A stretch of DNA of 64,000 nt. Origin: JADLGL01 sp050184415. GTDB lineage: Bacteria > Pseudomonadota > Alphaproteobacteria > Rhizobiales > Kaistiaceae. Within the stretch, counting starts at the first letter, position 1, and the number at the start of each line of letters is the position of its first letter. The notes beneath the pieces were generated by a model. It saw nothing but the letters and a program-made list of their open reading frames with translations. It did not search any database and was not told the origin of the DNA. Made by a program: the position numbers and the translations under genes. Of the stretch, positions 43,282 to 52,509 are shown piece by piece. The stretch lies in the NCBI GenBank assembly GCA_050184415.1, contig JBFXAJ010000002.1, forward strand, positions 124,001 to 188,000. Reading direction: 5' to 3'.

Positions 43282-44027
43282 ACGCGGGAACGCGATCGAT
43301 CTTCACGGCAGATGGCGCGGGACGCGCGGCGCGAGACCGTCCGCTGCCGCAGGCGGCCGAGCTGATGCTTGCCGGCATCGCGCTGACCGTGCTGCCGGAA
43401 GGCGGGCTGTGGTGGCCGGCGGAGCGCATGCTGGTGGTCGCCGACCTCCATTTCGAGAAAGGCTCGACCTTCGCGCGGCGCGGGCAGCTCCTGCCGCCCT
43501 ACGACACGCGCGACACGCTCGCGGTGCTCGGCACGCTCGTGCGCCGGCTCGACCCGCGGACGATCGTCGCCCTCGGCGACTCCTTCCACGAGAGCCGCGG
43601 CGCCGAGCGCCTCGGCTTCGCCGACCGCGCCGCGCTGAAGGAATGCCAGGCCGGACGGACTTTCGTCTGGATCGCGGGCAACCACGACCCCGAGATCGCG
43701 ACGTTCCTGTCGGGCCAGCACTGCGACGACCTGCGGGTCGGGCCGCTGCACTTCGTCCACGAACCGCTGCCGGGCGCGGCCCGGGGACAGATCGCGGGGC
43801 ATCTCCACCCGGCGGCGCGGGTGGTCGGCCGCGGCGGCTCGGTCCGGCGCCGCTGCTTCGTCAGCGACGGGCAGCGGATGGTGATGCCGGCCCTCGGCGC
43901 CTATGCCGGCGGGCTGAACGTCCTGTCGCGCCCGTTCGCGCCGCTCTTCGTCGGCGCGATCAGCGCCTACGTCCTCGGCGAGTCGGCCGTCTACAAGGTC
44001 GACCGCGCGCGGCTTCGACCGGACTGA
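43278..44027 (+). CDS. pdeM: ligase-associated DNA-damage-response endonuclease PdeM
   Basis: A 249-aa calcineurin-like metallophosphoesterase. The metal ligands are in VVADLHFEKGS, VALGDSFHES, WIAGNHDPEI and GQIAGHLHPAAR. PdeM proteins accompany Lhr-type helicase and ligase in bacterial DNA repair islands. The start overlaps the helicase stop by 4 nt (ATGA). A short disordered N-terminus of about 25 residues precedes the domain. The cognate ligase and exonuclease are not in this window. Confidence 0.88.
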   Translation: MNAGTRSIFTADGAGRAARDRPLPQAAELMLAGIALTVLPEGGLWWPAERMLVVADLHFEKGSTFARRGQLLPPYDTRDTLAVLGTLVRRLDPRTIVALGDSFHESRGAERLGFADRAALKECQAGRTFVWIAGNHDPEIATFLSGQHCDDLRVGPLHFVHEPLPGAARGQIAGHLHPAARVVGRGGSVRRRCFVSDGQRMVMPALGAYAGGLNVLSRPFAPLFVGAISAYVLGESAVYKVDRARLRPD

Positions 44028-44031
44028 CGCG

Positions 44032-45354
44032 CTACTGCCAGAAGCCCATCCGCTCGAGGGTCGCCTGGTTGGCCGTCAGCGGCGTCGGGCCTGCCGCAAA
44101 ACCCTGCTGCTGCAGGATGTACGCCAGCGCGGCGACATAGCGCTCCTCCGGCGTCGAGGGCAGGTGGAATTCCGGATTCACCTCGTCGCGCATCTGCACG
44201 AAAACGTCCCAGAGGGTGTTGTCGTACCAGCGATTGATGAAGATCGGACCGATCAGCGCCGGCGCCGAGCCCCATTCGCGCTCGTCGATGCGGCCGAAGA
44301 AATCCGGCCCGTGACAGCGCGAGCAGAAGCGGTTGTAGGTGTCGCGGCCGAACGAGATCTGCTCCTCGGCGTAGGCGACCGGCTGGAGGCCGGGAAGCCG
44401 GCGGCCGATGGTCGCCGCTCCCTCGACGGCAATTTCGATAGGTTCTGCGGCAAGGGTGCGAAGCCAGGCGATCAGATTGGCGCGCTCGGCGGGGTCCTCG
44501 ATGCCCGAGAGCGTCATCCGCGTTCCGGGCACGGCGGCGTCGGGATTGGCGAGGAACGCATCGAGCCGCTCGACCGTCCACGTCGCGCCGGCCGCACCGA
44601 GCGCCACCATTCCCGGCGAATAGTTGAAGCCGGCTGAGCGGGCGACCGCGGCGCCGAGGATGCCGTAGAGGTTCGGGCCAATCAGGGGGCCGGCACCCTC
44701 CTCGATCGTGTGACAGGCGGCGCAGACCGCGCCCTCCGCGGCGCCAGCGGCAGGATCGGCCGCTGCGACGCGGGAGCGGAGGTCCGGATCGGCGGGAGGA
44801 TCCGCCGTGGCCGGTGCCGCCACGGCGGCGGGCTCTGGCACGGCAGCGGGGGCGGCCGCCGCGGCTGCCACTGCGGGATCGGGGGCGGGTGCGGCCGCGA
44901 CAGCGGGCTCCGGGCCGGCCGCCGCGGGCGCCACCGCGGGATCCGGGGCGGGGGCGGCAGGTTCAGGAGCGGCTGGCGCCGGCTCAGGAAGCGGCGCGGC
45001 GATCTCAACGGGAACTGCGGGTGGGGGCGGTTCGAGGGCGAGCGCCGGGGCGGCCGCGGGCTCCACAGGTGGGGCAGCTGGCGGCGGCTCCGGAGCCACG
45101 GCCGGCGCGGCCATTGGCTCCGCCGGGACCGGGGCCGCCGCGGCGGCCGGTTCGGCTGCCAGCGAAGCACCGGCGACTTCCGGAGCAGGTGTGGGCAGAC
45201 TGCCGGGTGCTGGTTCGGCGGCGGCCGCCGGAGGGGTGTCGTCCTCGGCGTCGTTATTGCCGCAGGCGGACAACGCCAGTACCGCCGCGAACGCCATCAA
45301 AGGCACCCAGCGGCCGACGCCCTGGAAGCGGGTTGCTCCGGCGTTCATGGCCAT
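44032..45354 (-). CDS. two-haem c-type cytochrome lipoprotein with Pro/Ala linker
   Basis: The protein has 440 aa. The lipoprotein signal ends LALSAC, with Cys31 lipidated. Residues 36-190 are a Pro/Ala/Glu-rich, presumably disordered tether. Two cytochrome c domains follow: haem site CAACH at 211-215 and CSRCH at 344-348, with axial Met in MTLSG near 280. The second domain ends with FAAGPTPLTANQATLERMGF, a tail also found in the third domain of the neighbour. A membrane-tethered electron carrier is inferred; partners are unknown. Confidence 0.85.
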   Translation of the reverse strand: MAMNAGATRFQGVGRWVPLMAFAAVLALSACGNNDAEDDTPPAAAAEPAPGSLPTPAPEVAGASLAAEPAAAAAPVPAEPMAAPAVAPEPPPAAPPVEPAAAPALALEPPPPAVPVEIAAPLPEPAPAAPEPAAPAPDPAVAPAAAGPEPAVAAAPAPDPAVAAAAAAPAAVPEPAAVAAPATADPPADPDLRSRVAAADPAAGAAEGAVCAACHTIEEGAGPLIGPNLYGILGAAVARSAGFNYSPGMVALGAAGATWTVERLDAFLANPDAAVPGTRMTLSGIEDPAERANLIAWLRTLAAEPIEIAVEGAATIGRRLPGLQPVAYAEEQISFGRDTYNRFCSRCHGPDFFGRIDEREWGSAPALIGPIFINRWYDNTLWDVFVQMRDEVNPEFHLPSTPEERYVAALAYILQQQGFAAGPTPLTANQATLERMGFWQ

Positions 45355-45530
45355 CCCGGCGTCCCCTCCTGACGCAGAACGGTACTGTTTTGCCGGATTG
45401 TGGCGGAGCGGGGGCGCGGATGCATCCTCGAAATCACCGGCTCCGCGAAAGGTGATGCCGGCCGCTGAGCAGGTCCGGAAACGAAATCGGCGCCCGAAGG
45501 CGCCGATTGAACTCAGCCAGGCAGCGTCCG

Positions 45531-47540
45531 CTAGAGCGGCGCGGGCGTGGTGGCGAGGCTCCGGAGATACGCGATGATGTTCGCGCGCTGGGTCTCGTCG
45601 GCGATGCCGCCGAACGGCATCGTGGTCCCGGGCACGGCGGCCTGCGGATTGGCCAGGAAGGCGTCGAGACCGGTGTAGGTCCAGACCGCGCCCTGGTCAT
45701 GCAGGTCGGTGAGTGCCGGCGAGTAGCCGAAGCCCTCGACGCCGCCGACGGCGCGATAGACGACGCCGAAGAGGTTCGGGCCGAAGCCGTTGGCGCCGCC
45801 CTCGGCGAGGGTGTGGCAGCCGGCGCAGGCGGTCGCCGCGGTCTCGCCGGCGGCAACATCGCCGGCTTCGATACGGGCCAGGAGGGCCGGGTTGGCGATG
45901 TCCTCGCCGGCCAGCACGATTTCGACTTCCTCAGCGGCCGGAGCGGCGGGCGCTTCGGCAGCGGGACCCGGGGCCGGTTCCGCAGCAGGAGCCGGAGCGG
46001 GCTCGGCGGCGGGCGCTGGGGCGGGCTCAGCCGCGGGCGCGGGAGCCGGCTCGGCAGCAGGCGCCGGTTCGGGCGCGGGGGCCGGAGCAGGCTCAGGGGC
46101 GGGCGCCGGGGCAGGCTCGGGCGCCGGGGCAGGTGCAGGCGCCGGCTCGGGTGCAGGAGCCGGAGCGGGCTCTGCCGGGGCGGCTGCGGCGCCGGTGAAG
46201 CCGAGGCCAGCAAGGGCCGCCATGTCGGTCGGCAGTTCGGTCTCGCCAGCAGTGAAGCCGTTCTCCGACAGGATGAAGGCGACGATCGCGGCGTAGGTCT
46301 CGGGCGACAGCGAGCCGGGATTGCCCATCGGCATCGTGGTCGAGATCTTCTCGTAGAGCGCCGATACCGGACCGCTGAACCAGTGCGTGAAGGCTTCGCC
46401 GGCGAGCGGCGGAGCGAACCCGCCCACGAGCTCGGCGCCATGGCAGCCGGCGCAGTTCGCGGCGTACGCCTCGCGGCCCTCGTCGACCTGCGCCTGGGTG
46501 AAGGTCACCGGGGTCAGGTCGGCGGCGGGAACCGCGGGCTCGGCCGGAGCCGGAGCGGGCTCGGGAGCCGGGGCAGGCGCCGGTTCGGGCGCAGGCGCCG
46601 GGGCCGGCTCGGCCGGAGCAGGCGCAGCACCCGCCTCGGGCAGCGGCGCCGGGTTGGCCGACAGCGTGCGGAGGTACGCGATCAGATTGTGGCGGTCGGT
46701 CTCGTTCGCGATGCCGGCGAAGGGCATGGTCGTGCCCGGCGCGTAGGCCTGCGGGTTGGTCAGGAAGGCGTCGAGGTTCTCGTAGGTCCAGACGTCGCCG
46801 GCGGCGTTATGCGCCTGGAGCGCCGGCGAATAGGTGAAGCCTTCGTGTCCGCCCTCGGGGCGGTTGACGATGTCCCAGAGGTTCGGGCCAAAGCCATTGG
46901 CGCCGCCTTCGGTGACCGTGTGGCAGCCCATGCAGGCGCCAGCGACGCCCTCACCGGCGGCCGGATCGGCAGCGGCGATCAGGGGCCCGATATCGGGCGC
47001 GGCAGCCTCGGCGCCGGCCGGAACCTCGAGCGGAGCCGGCTCGGGCGACAGCGAACGGAGATAGGCAATGACCTGCGCGCGGTTCGTCTCGTCCGCGATG
47101 CCGGCGAACGGCATGGTGGTGCCCGGCGCGAAAGCCTGCGGGTTCTGGAGGAAGGCGTCCAGATTCGCATAGGTCCACATCTCGCCTTCGTCGTGAAGGG
47201 TGCGCAGGGCCTCGGAGTAGCCGAAGCCCTCCATGTGCGCGATCGGGCCGTTGACGATGTTGTAGAGGTTGGGACCGAAGCCCGCGGCGCCACCTTCCTC
47301 GAAGGTGTGGCAGCCCACGCAGGCGCCCGCGGCGCCTTCGCCTGCGGCCGGGTCCTGCTCGGCGATCAGCGCGATGAGCGCGGCGTTGTTGGCGCCGGCG
47401 TCGGCGACGACCGTCTCTTCGCCCTGCGCGGGTTCCTCAACGTGAGGCTCCTCCGGACCGAAGATGCTTTCGGCCACGATCCGGAGGGTCACCAGCACGA
47501 GCAAGGTGCCCAAAACCGCGCCAGCAATTTTGTTGAACAT
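45531..47540 (-). CDS. tetra-domain c-type cytochrome with Pro-Ala linkers
   Basis: The protein has 669 aa. An N-terminal membrane anchor (about residues 8-25) is followed by four cytochrome c domains with haem sites CVGCH (74-78), CMGCH (203-207), CAGCH (363-367) and CAGCH (572-576). Domains 1, 2 and 4 share GFGPNL, DAF and GTTMPF(A/G)GI (axial Met) and look like repeats of one cytochrome c552-type module; domain 3 is of another type. Pro-Ala-Glu linkers separate 2 from 3 and 3 from 4. Single-domain homologues usually sit beside prephenate dehydratase. Start 47540 puts GGAGCTGGGG upstream. Confidence 0.88.
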   Translation of the reverse strand: MFNKIAGAVLGTLLVLVTLRIVAESIFGPEEPHVEEPAQGEETVVADAGANNAALIALIAEQDPAAGEGAAGACVGCHTFEEGGAAGFGPNLYNIVNGPIAHMEGFGYSEALRTLHDEGEMWTYANLDAFLQNPQAFAPGTTMPFAGIADETNRAQVIAYLRSLSPEPAPLEVPAGAEAAAPDIGPLIAAADPAAGEGVAGACMGCHTVTEGGANGFGPNLWDIVNRPEGGHEGFTYSPALQAHNAAGDVWTYENLDAFLTNPQAYAPGTTMPFAGIANETDRHNLIAYLRTLSANPAPLPEAGAAPAPAEPAPAPAPEPAPAPAPEPAPAPAEPAVPAADLTPVTFTQAQVDEGREAYAANCAGCHGAELVGGFAPPLAGEAFTHWFSGPVSALYEKISTTMPMGNPGSLSPETYAAIVAFILSENGFTAGETELPTDMAALAGLGFTGAAAAPAEPAPAPAPEPAPAPAPAPEPAPAPAPEPAPAPAPEPAPAAEPAPAPAAEPAPAPAAEPAPAPAAEPAPGPAAEAPAAPAAEEVEIVLAGEDIANPALLARIEAGDVAAGETAATACAGCHTLAEGGANGFGPNLFGVVYRAVGGVEGFGYSPALTDLHDQGAVWTYTGLDAFLANPQAAVPGTTMPFGGIADETQRANIIAYLRSLATTPAPL
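45933..46184 (-). repeat. Pro-Ala-Glu linker repeat inside the tetra-haem cytochrome (second linker)
   Basis: This encodes residues 453-536, dominated by units such as PAPAPEPA and PAPAAEPA. The DNA repeats are imperfect and GC-rich, so length changes by slippage are likely. Confidence 0.85.
46521..46628 (-). repeat. Pro-Ala-Glu linker repeat inside the tetra-haem cytochrome (first linker)
   Basis: This encodes residues 305-340 with APAPEPAPAP-type units. It separates haem domains 2 and 3. Confidence 0.85.
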
Positions 47541-47842
47541 TCTTGCGCCCCAGCTCCGCAATGTAACCGATTTTTGACGCGCCACCCCTCAGCGGCGGTC
47601 TTGACCGGGCCCATATGTCCCGGCTTGTGGGCCGGAAGCTATAGGGCATCAGGTGCGGGATGCAACACCAAACGCCCCGATTCCAGTGCCTTGGGATGCG
47701 ACAATGTGAGCAGGAAATAGCCACGCGCCAAGGCGCGGCGCGTTGACCGCGGCACGGTTGTCCGATAACCGCCGCAGCGTTCCAACCGGACTGCGGCTTC
47801 CCGGCCACAGTTCGCCATTTCTCAACAGATCGGACTTGTTCC

Positions 47843-48691
47843 ATGCGTCGCGTCGTCTTCCAGGGCGAGCCCGGCTCGAACTCGCACATCATGTGCCGCG
47901 AGGCCTTCCCGGCCAGCGAGGCGGTGCCGGCGGCGACGTTCGAGGACTGCTTCGCGGCGATCGCGGGCGGCGACGTCGATGCCGGGTTGATCCCGATCGA
48001 GAACTCGCTCGCGGGCCGCGTGGCGGACATCCACCACCTCCTCCCCGAGTCCGGGCTCCACATCACCGGCGAACACTTCCTGCCGATCCATTTCCAGCTC
48101 CTTGCGCTGCCAGGAACGGGGATCGCCGACATCCGGACCGTCCACAGCCACGTGCATGCGCTCGGGCAGTGCCGGCAGATCATCCGCAAGCATGGCTGGA
48201 GGCCGATGGTCGAAGGCGACACCGCGGGAGCGGCGCGGGAGATCGCCGAGCGCAAAGACAGGAGCATGGCCGCGCTCGCGCCGCGCCTCGCCGCCGAGCT
48301 CTACGGGCTCGACATCCTTGCGGAGAATGTCGAGGACGCGGAGCACAACACGACCCGCTTCGTCGTGCTCACCCGCACGGCGTCCACCCCGGCGCCGGCC
48401 GGCGACATCATGACGACCTTCGTGTTCCGCGTGCGCAACGTGCCGGCCGCGCTCTACAAGGCGCTGGGCGGCTTCGCGACCAACGGCGTCAACATCACCA
48501 AGCTCGAATCGTACCAGCTCGACGGCCAGTTCTCGGCGACGCAGTTCTATGCCGACGTCGAGGGCCATCCGGACGACCGGCTGGTTGCGCTCGCGCTGGA
48601 GGAGCTTGCCTTCTTCTCGACCGAGGTCCGCATCCTCGGGGTCTATCCGAAGAGCCCGTTCCGCAAGACCATCAAGCCGGCGTCAGGCTGA
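47843..48691 (+). CDS. pheA: prephenate dehydratase
   Basis: This 282-aa enzyme converts prephenate to phenylpyruvate in phenylalanine synthesis. The catalytic domain begins VVFQGEPGSNSHIMCREAFP and includes the key HNTTRFVVLTR. The C-terminal ACT domain (about residues 190-275) has ALYKALGGFATNGVNITKLE with the ESYQ phenylalanine-binding motif (ESYQLDGQF). There is no chorismate mutase domain. The 3' end overlaps the convergent acyl-activating gene by 20 nt. Confidence 0.95.
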   Translation: MRRVVFQGEPGSNSHIMCREAFPASEAVPAATFEDCFAAIAGGDVDAGLIPIENSLAGRVADIHHLLPESGLHITGEHFLPIHFQLLALPGTGIADIRTVHSHVHALGQCRQIIRKHGWRPMVEGDTAGAAREIAERKDRSMAALAPRLAAELYGLDILAENVEDAEHNTTRFVVLTRTASTPAPAGDIMTTFVFRVRNVPAALYKALGGFATNGVNITKLESYQLDGQFSATQFYADVEGHPDDRLVALALEELAFFSTEVRILGVYPKSPFRKTIKPASG

Positions 48692-50282
48692 TCCGGGTCT
48701 GCGACCGCGCCGCCGGCGCCCGTTCGGCGGCGAGCCGCTCGAGGCTGACATAGTCGGTCTTGCCGTTGCCGAGGAGCGGCAGCTCGTCGACGAGGAGCAC
48801 GCGATCGGGGATGGACAGCTCCCGGGCGCCGTCAGCACGCGCTACCGGGACGATGGTGTCGTAGCTGACGTCCGGTGCGGTCGTGATCACCACCAACGCC
48901 TCGCCGCGCCGGTCGTCGGGAATCGCGACCACGGCATGCTCGTTGTCGGGCCAGGCGCGGTTGATGAAGGCTTCCACGGCCGTCAGCGACACCATCTCGC
49001 CCGCGATCTTGGCGAAGCGCTTCGCGCGGCTGACGATGGTGATCATCCCGGTATCGTCGATCGTGACGATGTCGCCGGTGTCGTGCCAGCCGTCCGGCGG
49101 CGGAAAGAGGCGGTTCGGCTCGGTCGGGAAATAGTAGCCGGCCATGATGTTCGGCCCGCGGATATGCATGCGCTTGCCGGCCGTGATGCCCTCGACCTCC
49201 TCGAGGCGGACCTCGATCGCCGGGAGGAGCGGGCCGACCGTGCCGATGTGATTGTCGCCCGGACGGTTGACGGCGACCACCGGCGCGCCCTCGGTCACGC
49301 CGTAGCCTTCGAGGAGCTCGATGCCGCAGCGCTCGCGCCAGATCTCGCGGGTCGCGTCCTTCACCCGCTCGGCGCCGAGCACCATGAGGCGGAGGGTCTT
49401 GAAATCGTCGGGGCCGGCGGATTTCGCCCAGCGCGCGGCAAACGTGTCGATCCCGATCATGATTGTCGCCTTCGTCTCCCGGGCGAGCTTCGGGATCTCG
49501 TCATAGTGCAGCGGCGATGGGTACAGGACGCCCTTGAACCCGATCGCGATTGGCAGCAGGAGGCCCGCCGTGAGCCCGAAGGCGTGGAACACCGGCAGCG
49601 GATTGAAGAAGATGTCGTCGTCGGTGCAGGCGATCGACGCCTGGACCTGTTCGACATTGGCCAGGATGTTGGTGTGGGTCAGCGCGACCGCCTTCGGCTG
49701 GCGCTCGGTTCCCGACGTGAACAGGATGATCGCGATGTCGTGCGGCCGGGCGCGGAACGGCCGGTGCGTCTTCTCGGGATGGCGCGCGTCGAGGAGGCCC
49801 CTCAGCCGGGCGCCCATGCCGATGCTCGCGCGCACGTCGTCGAGATAGACGACGTTCCGCTCGGCGCTGATCGCTTCCAGTTTGGCGCCGAGATTGGCGC
49901 TCTCGATGAAGCGCCGCGAGGTGAGGATCGTCGTGACCTCGACGCTGCGGCAGGCGGCTTCGAGGTCGATCGGGCTCGCGGTGAAATTGAGCATTGCCGG
50001 GACGCGGTCGAACGCGAACAGCGAGAACAGCGCGACCGCGCAGCCATTCACGTTGGGCAGGAGGACGCCGACCCGCTCGCGGGCCCGGGTGATGTCGGCG
50101 ATCTTGCGGCCGAGGACGAAACTGCCGAGCAGCAGCCGCTGATAGGTCAGCGGGGTGCGCTCCTGATCCTCGAGCGCCACGGCGCCGTGACGCCGCGCCG
50201 CGGTCTCGATCAGCGCCTCAAAAAGCGTCCGATTCCAACGGCTCGGATCGACCGGCCGAAGCGTCGGCGCGACGTAGTCCAT
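48672..50282 (-). CDS. AMP-dependent acyl-activating enzyme (Aas-like)
   Basis: This 536-aa ANL-superfamily ligase has the P-loop-like LFTSGTERQPKAVALTH, then FNPLPVFHAFGLTAGLLLP, LEGYGVTEGAPVVAVN, HDTGDIVTIDD and the C-terminal lysine motif LPLLGNGKTDY. The pattern is closest to the acyl-ACP synthetase half of Aas (lysophospholipid re-acylation), but no acyltransferase domain is present. Its true acyl substrate is unknown. The gene stands alone on the minus strand. Confidence 0.85.
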   Translation of the reverse strand: MDYVAPTLRPVDPSRWNRTLFEALIETAARRHGAVALEDQERTPLTYQRLLLGSFVLGRKIADITRARERVGVLLPNVNGCAVALFSLFAFDRVPAMLNFTASPIDLEAACRSVEVTTILTSRRFIESANLGAKLEAISAERNVVYLDDVRASIGMGARLRGLLDARHPEKTHRPFRARPHDIAIILFTSGTERQPKAVALTHTNILANVEQVQASIACTDDDIFFNPLPVFHAFGLTAGLLLPIAIGFKGVLYPSPLHYDEIPKLARETKATIMIGIDTFAARWAKSAGPDDFKTLRLMVLGAERVKDATREIWRERCGIELLEGYGVTEGAPVVAVNRPGDNHIGTVGPLLPAIEVRLEEVEGITAGKRMHIRGPNIMAGYYFPTEPNRLFPPPDGWHDTGDIVTIDDTGMITIVSRAKRFAKIAGEMVSLTAVEAFINRAWPDNEHAVVAIPDDRRGEALVVITTAPDVSYDTIVPVARADGARELSIPDRVLLVDELPLLGNGKTDYVSLERLAAERAPAARSQTRISLTPA

Positions 50283-50501
50283 TCTCCAGCCTCACGCCTC
50301 GCAAGGCGCCCCTTCTCCCGTACCCGATTGGGTGGGTAAGGCGAAGGAGTGTCAAGCGGGGCGAGCCGGAAAGGTCTGGACCAGTTAGCGAAGCCGGACC
50401 GGCGCCTCCTTCGTGGATGGCCGCGTCGCCGGAATGCGATCGCCGCAAGGACGATCACGATGCCGCTATAGGACGCATAGCGGCAATTTCCCCCGCTGCG
50501 C

Positions 50502-50530
50502 TTGCGTTTCCGGGGCGGGCGCATGATATC
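50502..50530 (+). promoter_or_regulatory. promoter of the SRP RNA gene
   Basis: TTGCGT (50502-50507), a 17-nt spacer and GATATC (50525-50530) place the start of transcription at about 50538, where the RNA stem begins. Confidence 0.6.
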
Positions 50531-50537
50531 TCCCCTC

Positions 50538-50633
50538 GGGAGGTTGGCTGTGGACGCGTCCCTCGCCAACCGGGTCAGGTCCGGAAGGAAGCAGCCCCAA
50601 CGAGTCCGGCGCGGGTCATGCGTCAGCCTCCCA
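50538..50633 (+). ncRNA. ffs: signal recognition particle RNA (4.5S)
   Basis: This contains the near-invariant tetraloop and Ffh-binding stretch GGTCAGGTCCGGAAGGAAGC (50573-50592), followed by AGCC. The outer helix is formed by GGGAGG (50538-50543) and CCTCCC near 50627-50632. Length is about 96 nt, the short SRP RNA type. Its position directly before dnaX is common in alphaproteobacteria. Exact ends are estimated from pairing. Confidence 0.93.
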
Positions 50634-50698
50634 CCCTTTGAGGGAGCGGACCGGCCGGCATTCGCGGCGGGATCCGGGCTCCCGGCAGCTCACCGGTC

Positions 50699-52492
50699 AT
50701 GAACGGCGACACGACGACCGACCCCCAAGGCAACGCGCCGTATCGCGTGCTTGCCCGGAAATATCGCCCGCAGCGCTTCGAGGACCTCATCGGCCAGGAG
50801 CCGATGGTGCGCACCCTTTCCAATGCGTTCGAGACGGGGCGGATCGCGCAGGCGTTTCTCCTGACCGGCGTCCGCGGGGTCGGCAAGACGACGACCGCCC
50901 GGATTCTTGCCCGCGCGCTGAACTACAGCCGGCCTGGCGTCGACCGCCCATCGCTCGATTTCTCCGAGCTGGGCGAGCATTGTGCGGCGATCATGGAAGG
51001 CCGGCATATCGACGTCATCGAGATGGACGCGGCCTCGCACACCGGCATCGGCGACGTCCGCGAGATCATCGAGGCGGTTCGGTACAAGCCGGCGCTCGCC
51101 CGGTACAAGGTCTACATCATCGACGAAGTCCACATGCTGTCGAACCAGGCGTTCAACGGCCTCCTCAAGACGCTCGAGGAGCCGCCGGAGCATGTGAAGT
51201 TCGTGTTCGCGACCACCGAAATCCGGAAGGTTCCGGTGACGGTGCTGTCGCGCTGCCAGCGTTTCGATCTCCGGCGCATCGAGGCCGACCGGCTGGTTCG
51301 CTTGCTGACGGACATCACGGCGAAGGAAGGCGTCGCCATCGAACCCGAGGCGCTCGCGACCGTCGCCCGTGCCGCGGAAGGCTCGGCCCGCGACGCGCTG
51401 TCGCTCCTCGACCAGGCGATCGCCCACACCGGCGGCGGGGACGCCGCGCCGGTCACGGCCGAGACGCTGCGGACCATGCTCGGCCTCGCCGACCGGACGC
51501 GGGTCATCGACCTGTTCGAGGAAGCGATGCGCGGCGACGCGCCAGCGGCGCTGAACACGCTCGCCGACCTCTATGCTGCCGGCGCCGATCCGCAGCTCGT
51601 GCTCCAGGACCTTGCCAATCTCACCCATCTGGTGACGCGGCTGAAGCTCGTCCCCGGGGCGGCCGATGACCCGGCACTGACCGAAGAGGAGCGCGGACGT
51701 GGCCGGGCGCTCGCGGACGGGCTGTCGCTGCGCACGCTGACACGCTGCTGGCAGATCCTGCTGAAGGGGATCGAAGAGGCGAGCACGGCTGCCCGTCCCC
51801 TCGCCGCCGCGGACATGGTGATCGTGCGGATCGCCCATGCGGCTGACCTGCCGACGCCCGACGAAGCCGTGCGCATGCTGGCCAATGGCGGTGGCGCGGT
51901 GCCCGGCACCACGTCCGCTCCCAGCCCATCGGGCGGCGGACGTGCCCCAGTCGAGGCCCAGAGGCCCGCGGGACCGCGCCTCGAACTGGCATCGACGCGC
52001 GGGGCGGCAACTGCGGTCGCCTTCACGCCCCATACGGAAAACCCCGCGCCGGCGCGCGAAGAGCCGCCGCTCGCCATCAAGGCGTTCGATGAACTCCCGG
52101 CTCTGGCGGCGGCGCGGCGGGACCTCCCGCTCAAATTCGCGCTGGAGCGCCAGGTCCGGCTGATCCGGTTCGAGCCGCCGCGGATGGAGATCGCGCTCAC
52201 TCCGGACGCGCCGAAGGGCCTCAGCGGCGATCTATCCGCGCGTCTTTCCGAGTGGACGGGACGGCGCTGGATCATCACCATCGGAAACGGTCCGGCGGCC
52301 CCGACGCTTCACGAGCAGCGGCAGAGCGCCCGCGAACGGCTCGAGACCGACGCCCGGAACGATCCCGTCGTCGCCGCGGTTCTCGAACAGTTTCCAGGCG
52401 CGGAGATCGTGGACATCAGAGTGCGCGCGGCCTCGGTCGACGAGAGCGCCGCGTTGCCGGCGCCGTCGGTCGAGGCCGACGACAGCGAATAG
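50699..52492 (+). CDS. dnaX: DNA polymerase III subunits gamma and tau
   Basis: This 597-aa clamp-loader ATPase has Walker A LLTGVRGVGKTTTARILA, Walker B YIIDEVHMLS, the sensor 1 region FATTEIRKVP and the SRC motif in LSRCQRF. The usual four-cysteine zinc module after Walker A is reduced: only one Cys (GEHC) is present. The C-terminal 200 residues are tau-like with a Pro-rich hinge. It follows ffs by 65 nt and precedes ybaB and recR. Confidence 0.96.
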   Translation: MNGDTTTDPQGNAPYRVLARKYRPQRFEDLIGQEPMVRTLSNAFETGRIAQAFLLTGVRGVGKTTTARILARALNYSRPGVDRPSLDFSELGEHCAAIMEGRHIDVIEMDAASHTGIGDVREIIEAVRYKPALARYKVYIIDEVHMLSNQAFNGLLKTLEEPPEHVKFVFATTEIRKVPVTVLSRCQRFDLRRIEADRLVRLLTDITAKEGVAIEPEALATVARAAEGSARDALSLLDQAIAHTGGGDAAPVTAETLRTMLGLADRTRVIDLFEEAMRGDAPAALNTLADLYAAGADPQLVLQDLANLTHLVTRLKLVPGAADDPALTEEERGRGRALADGLSLRTLTRCWQILLKGIEEASTAARPLAAADMVIVRIAHAADLPTPDEAVRMLANGGGAVPGTTSAPSPSGGGRAPVEAQRPAGPRLELASTRGAATAVAFTPHTENPAPAREEPPLAIKAFDELPALAAARRDLPLKFALERQVRLIRFEPPRMEIALTPDAPKGLSGDLSARLSEWTGRRWIITIGNGPAAPTLHEQRQSARERLETDARNDPVVAAVLEQFPGAEIVDIRVRAASVDESAALPAPSVEADDSE

Positions 52493-52509
52493 CCCTTTGG
52501 AGGTTCGAA

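Noticed and set aside
45933..46628. Repetitive DNA resembling an array
   Set aside because: The repeats encode Pro-Ala linkers in frame inside a cytochrome. There are no conserved direct repeats with unique spacers, so this is not a CRISPR array.
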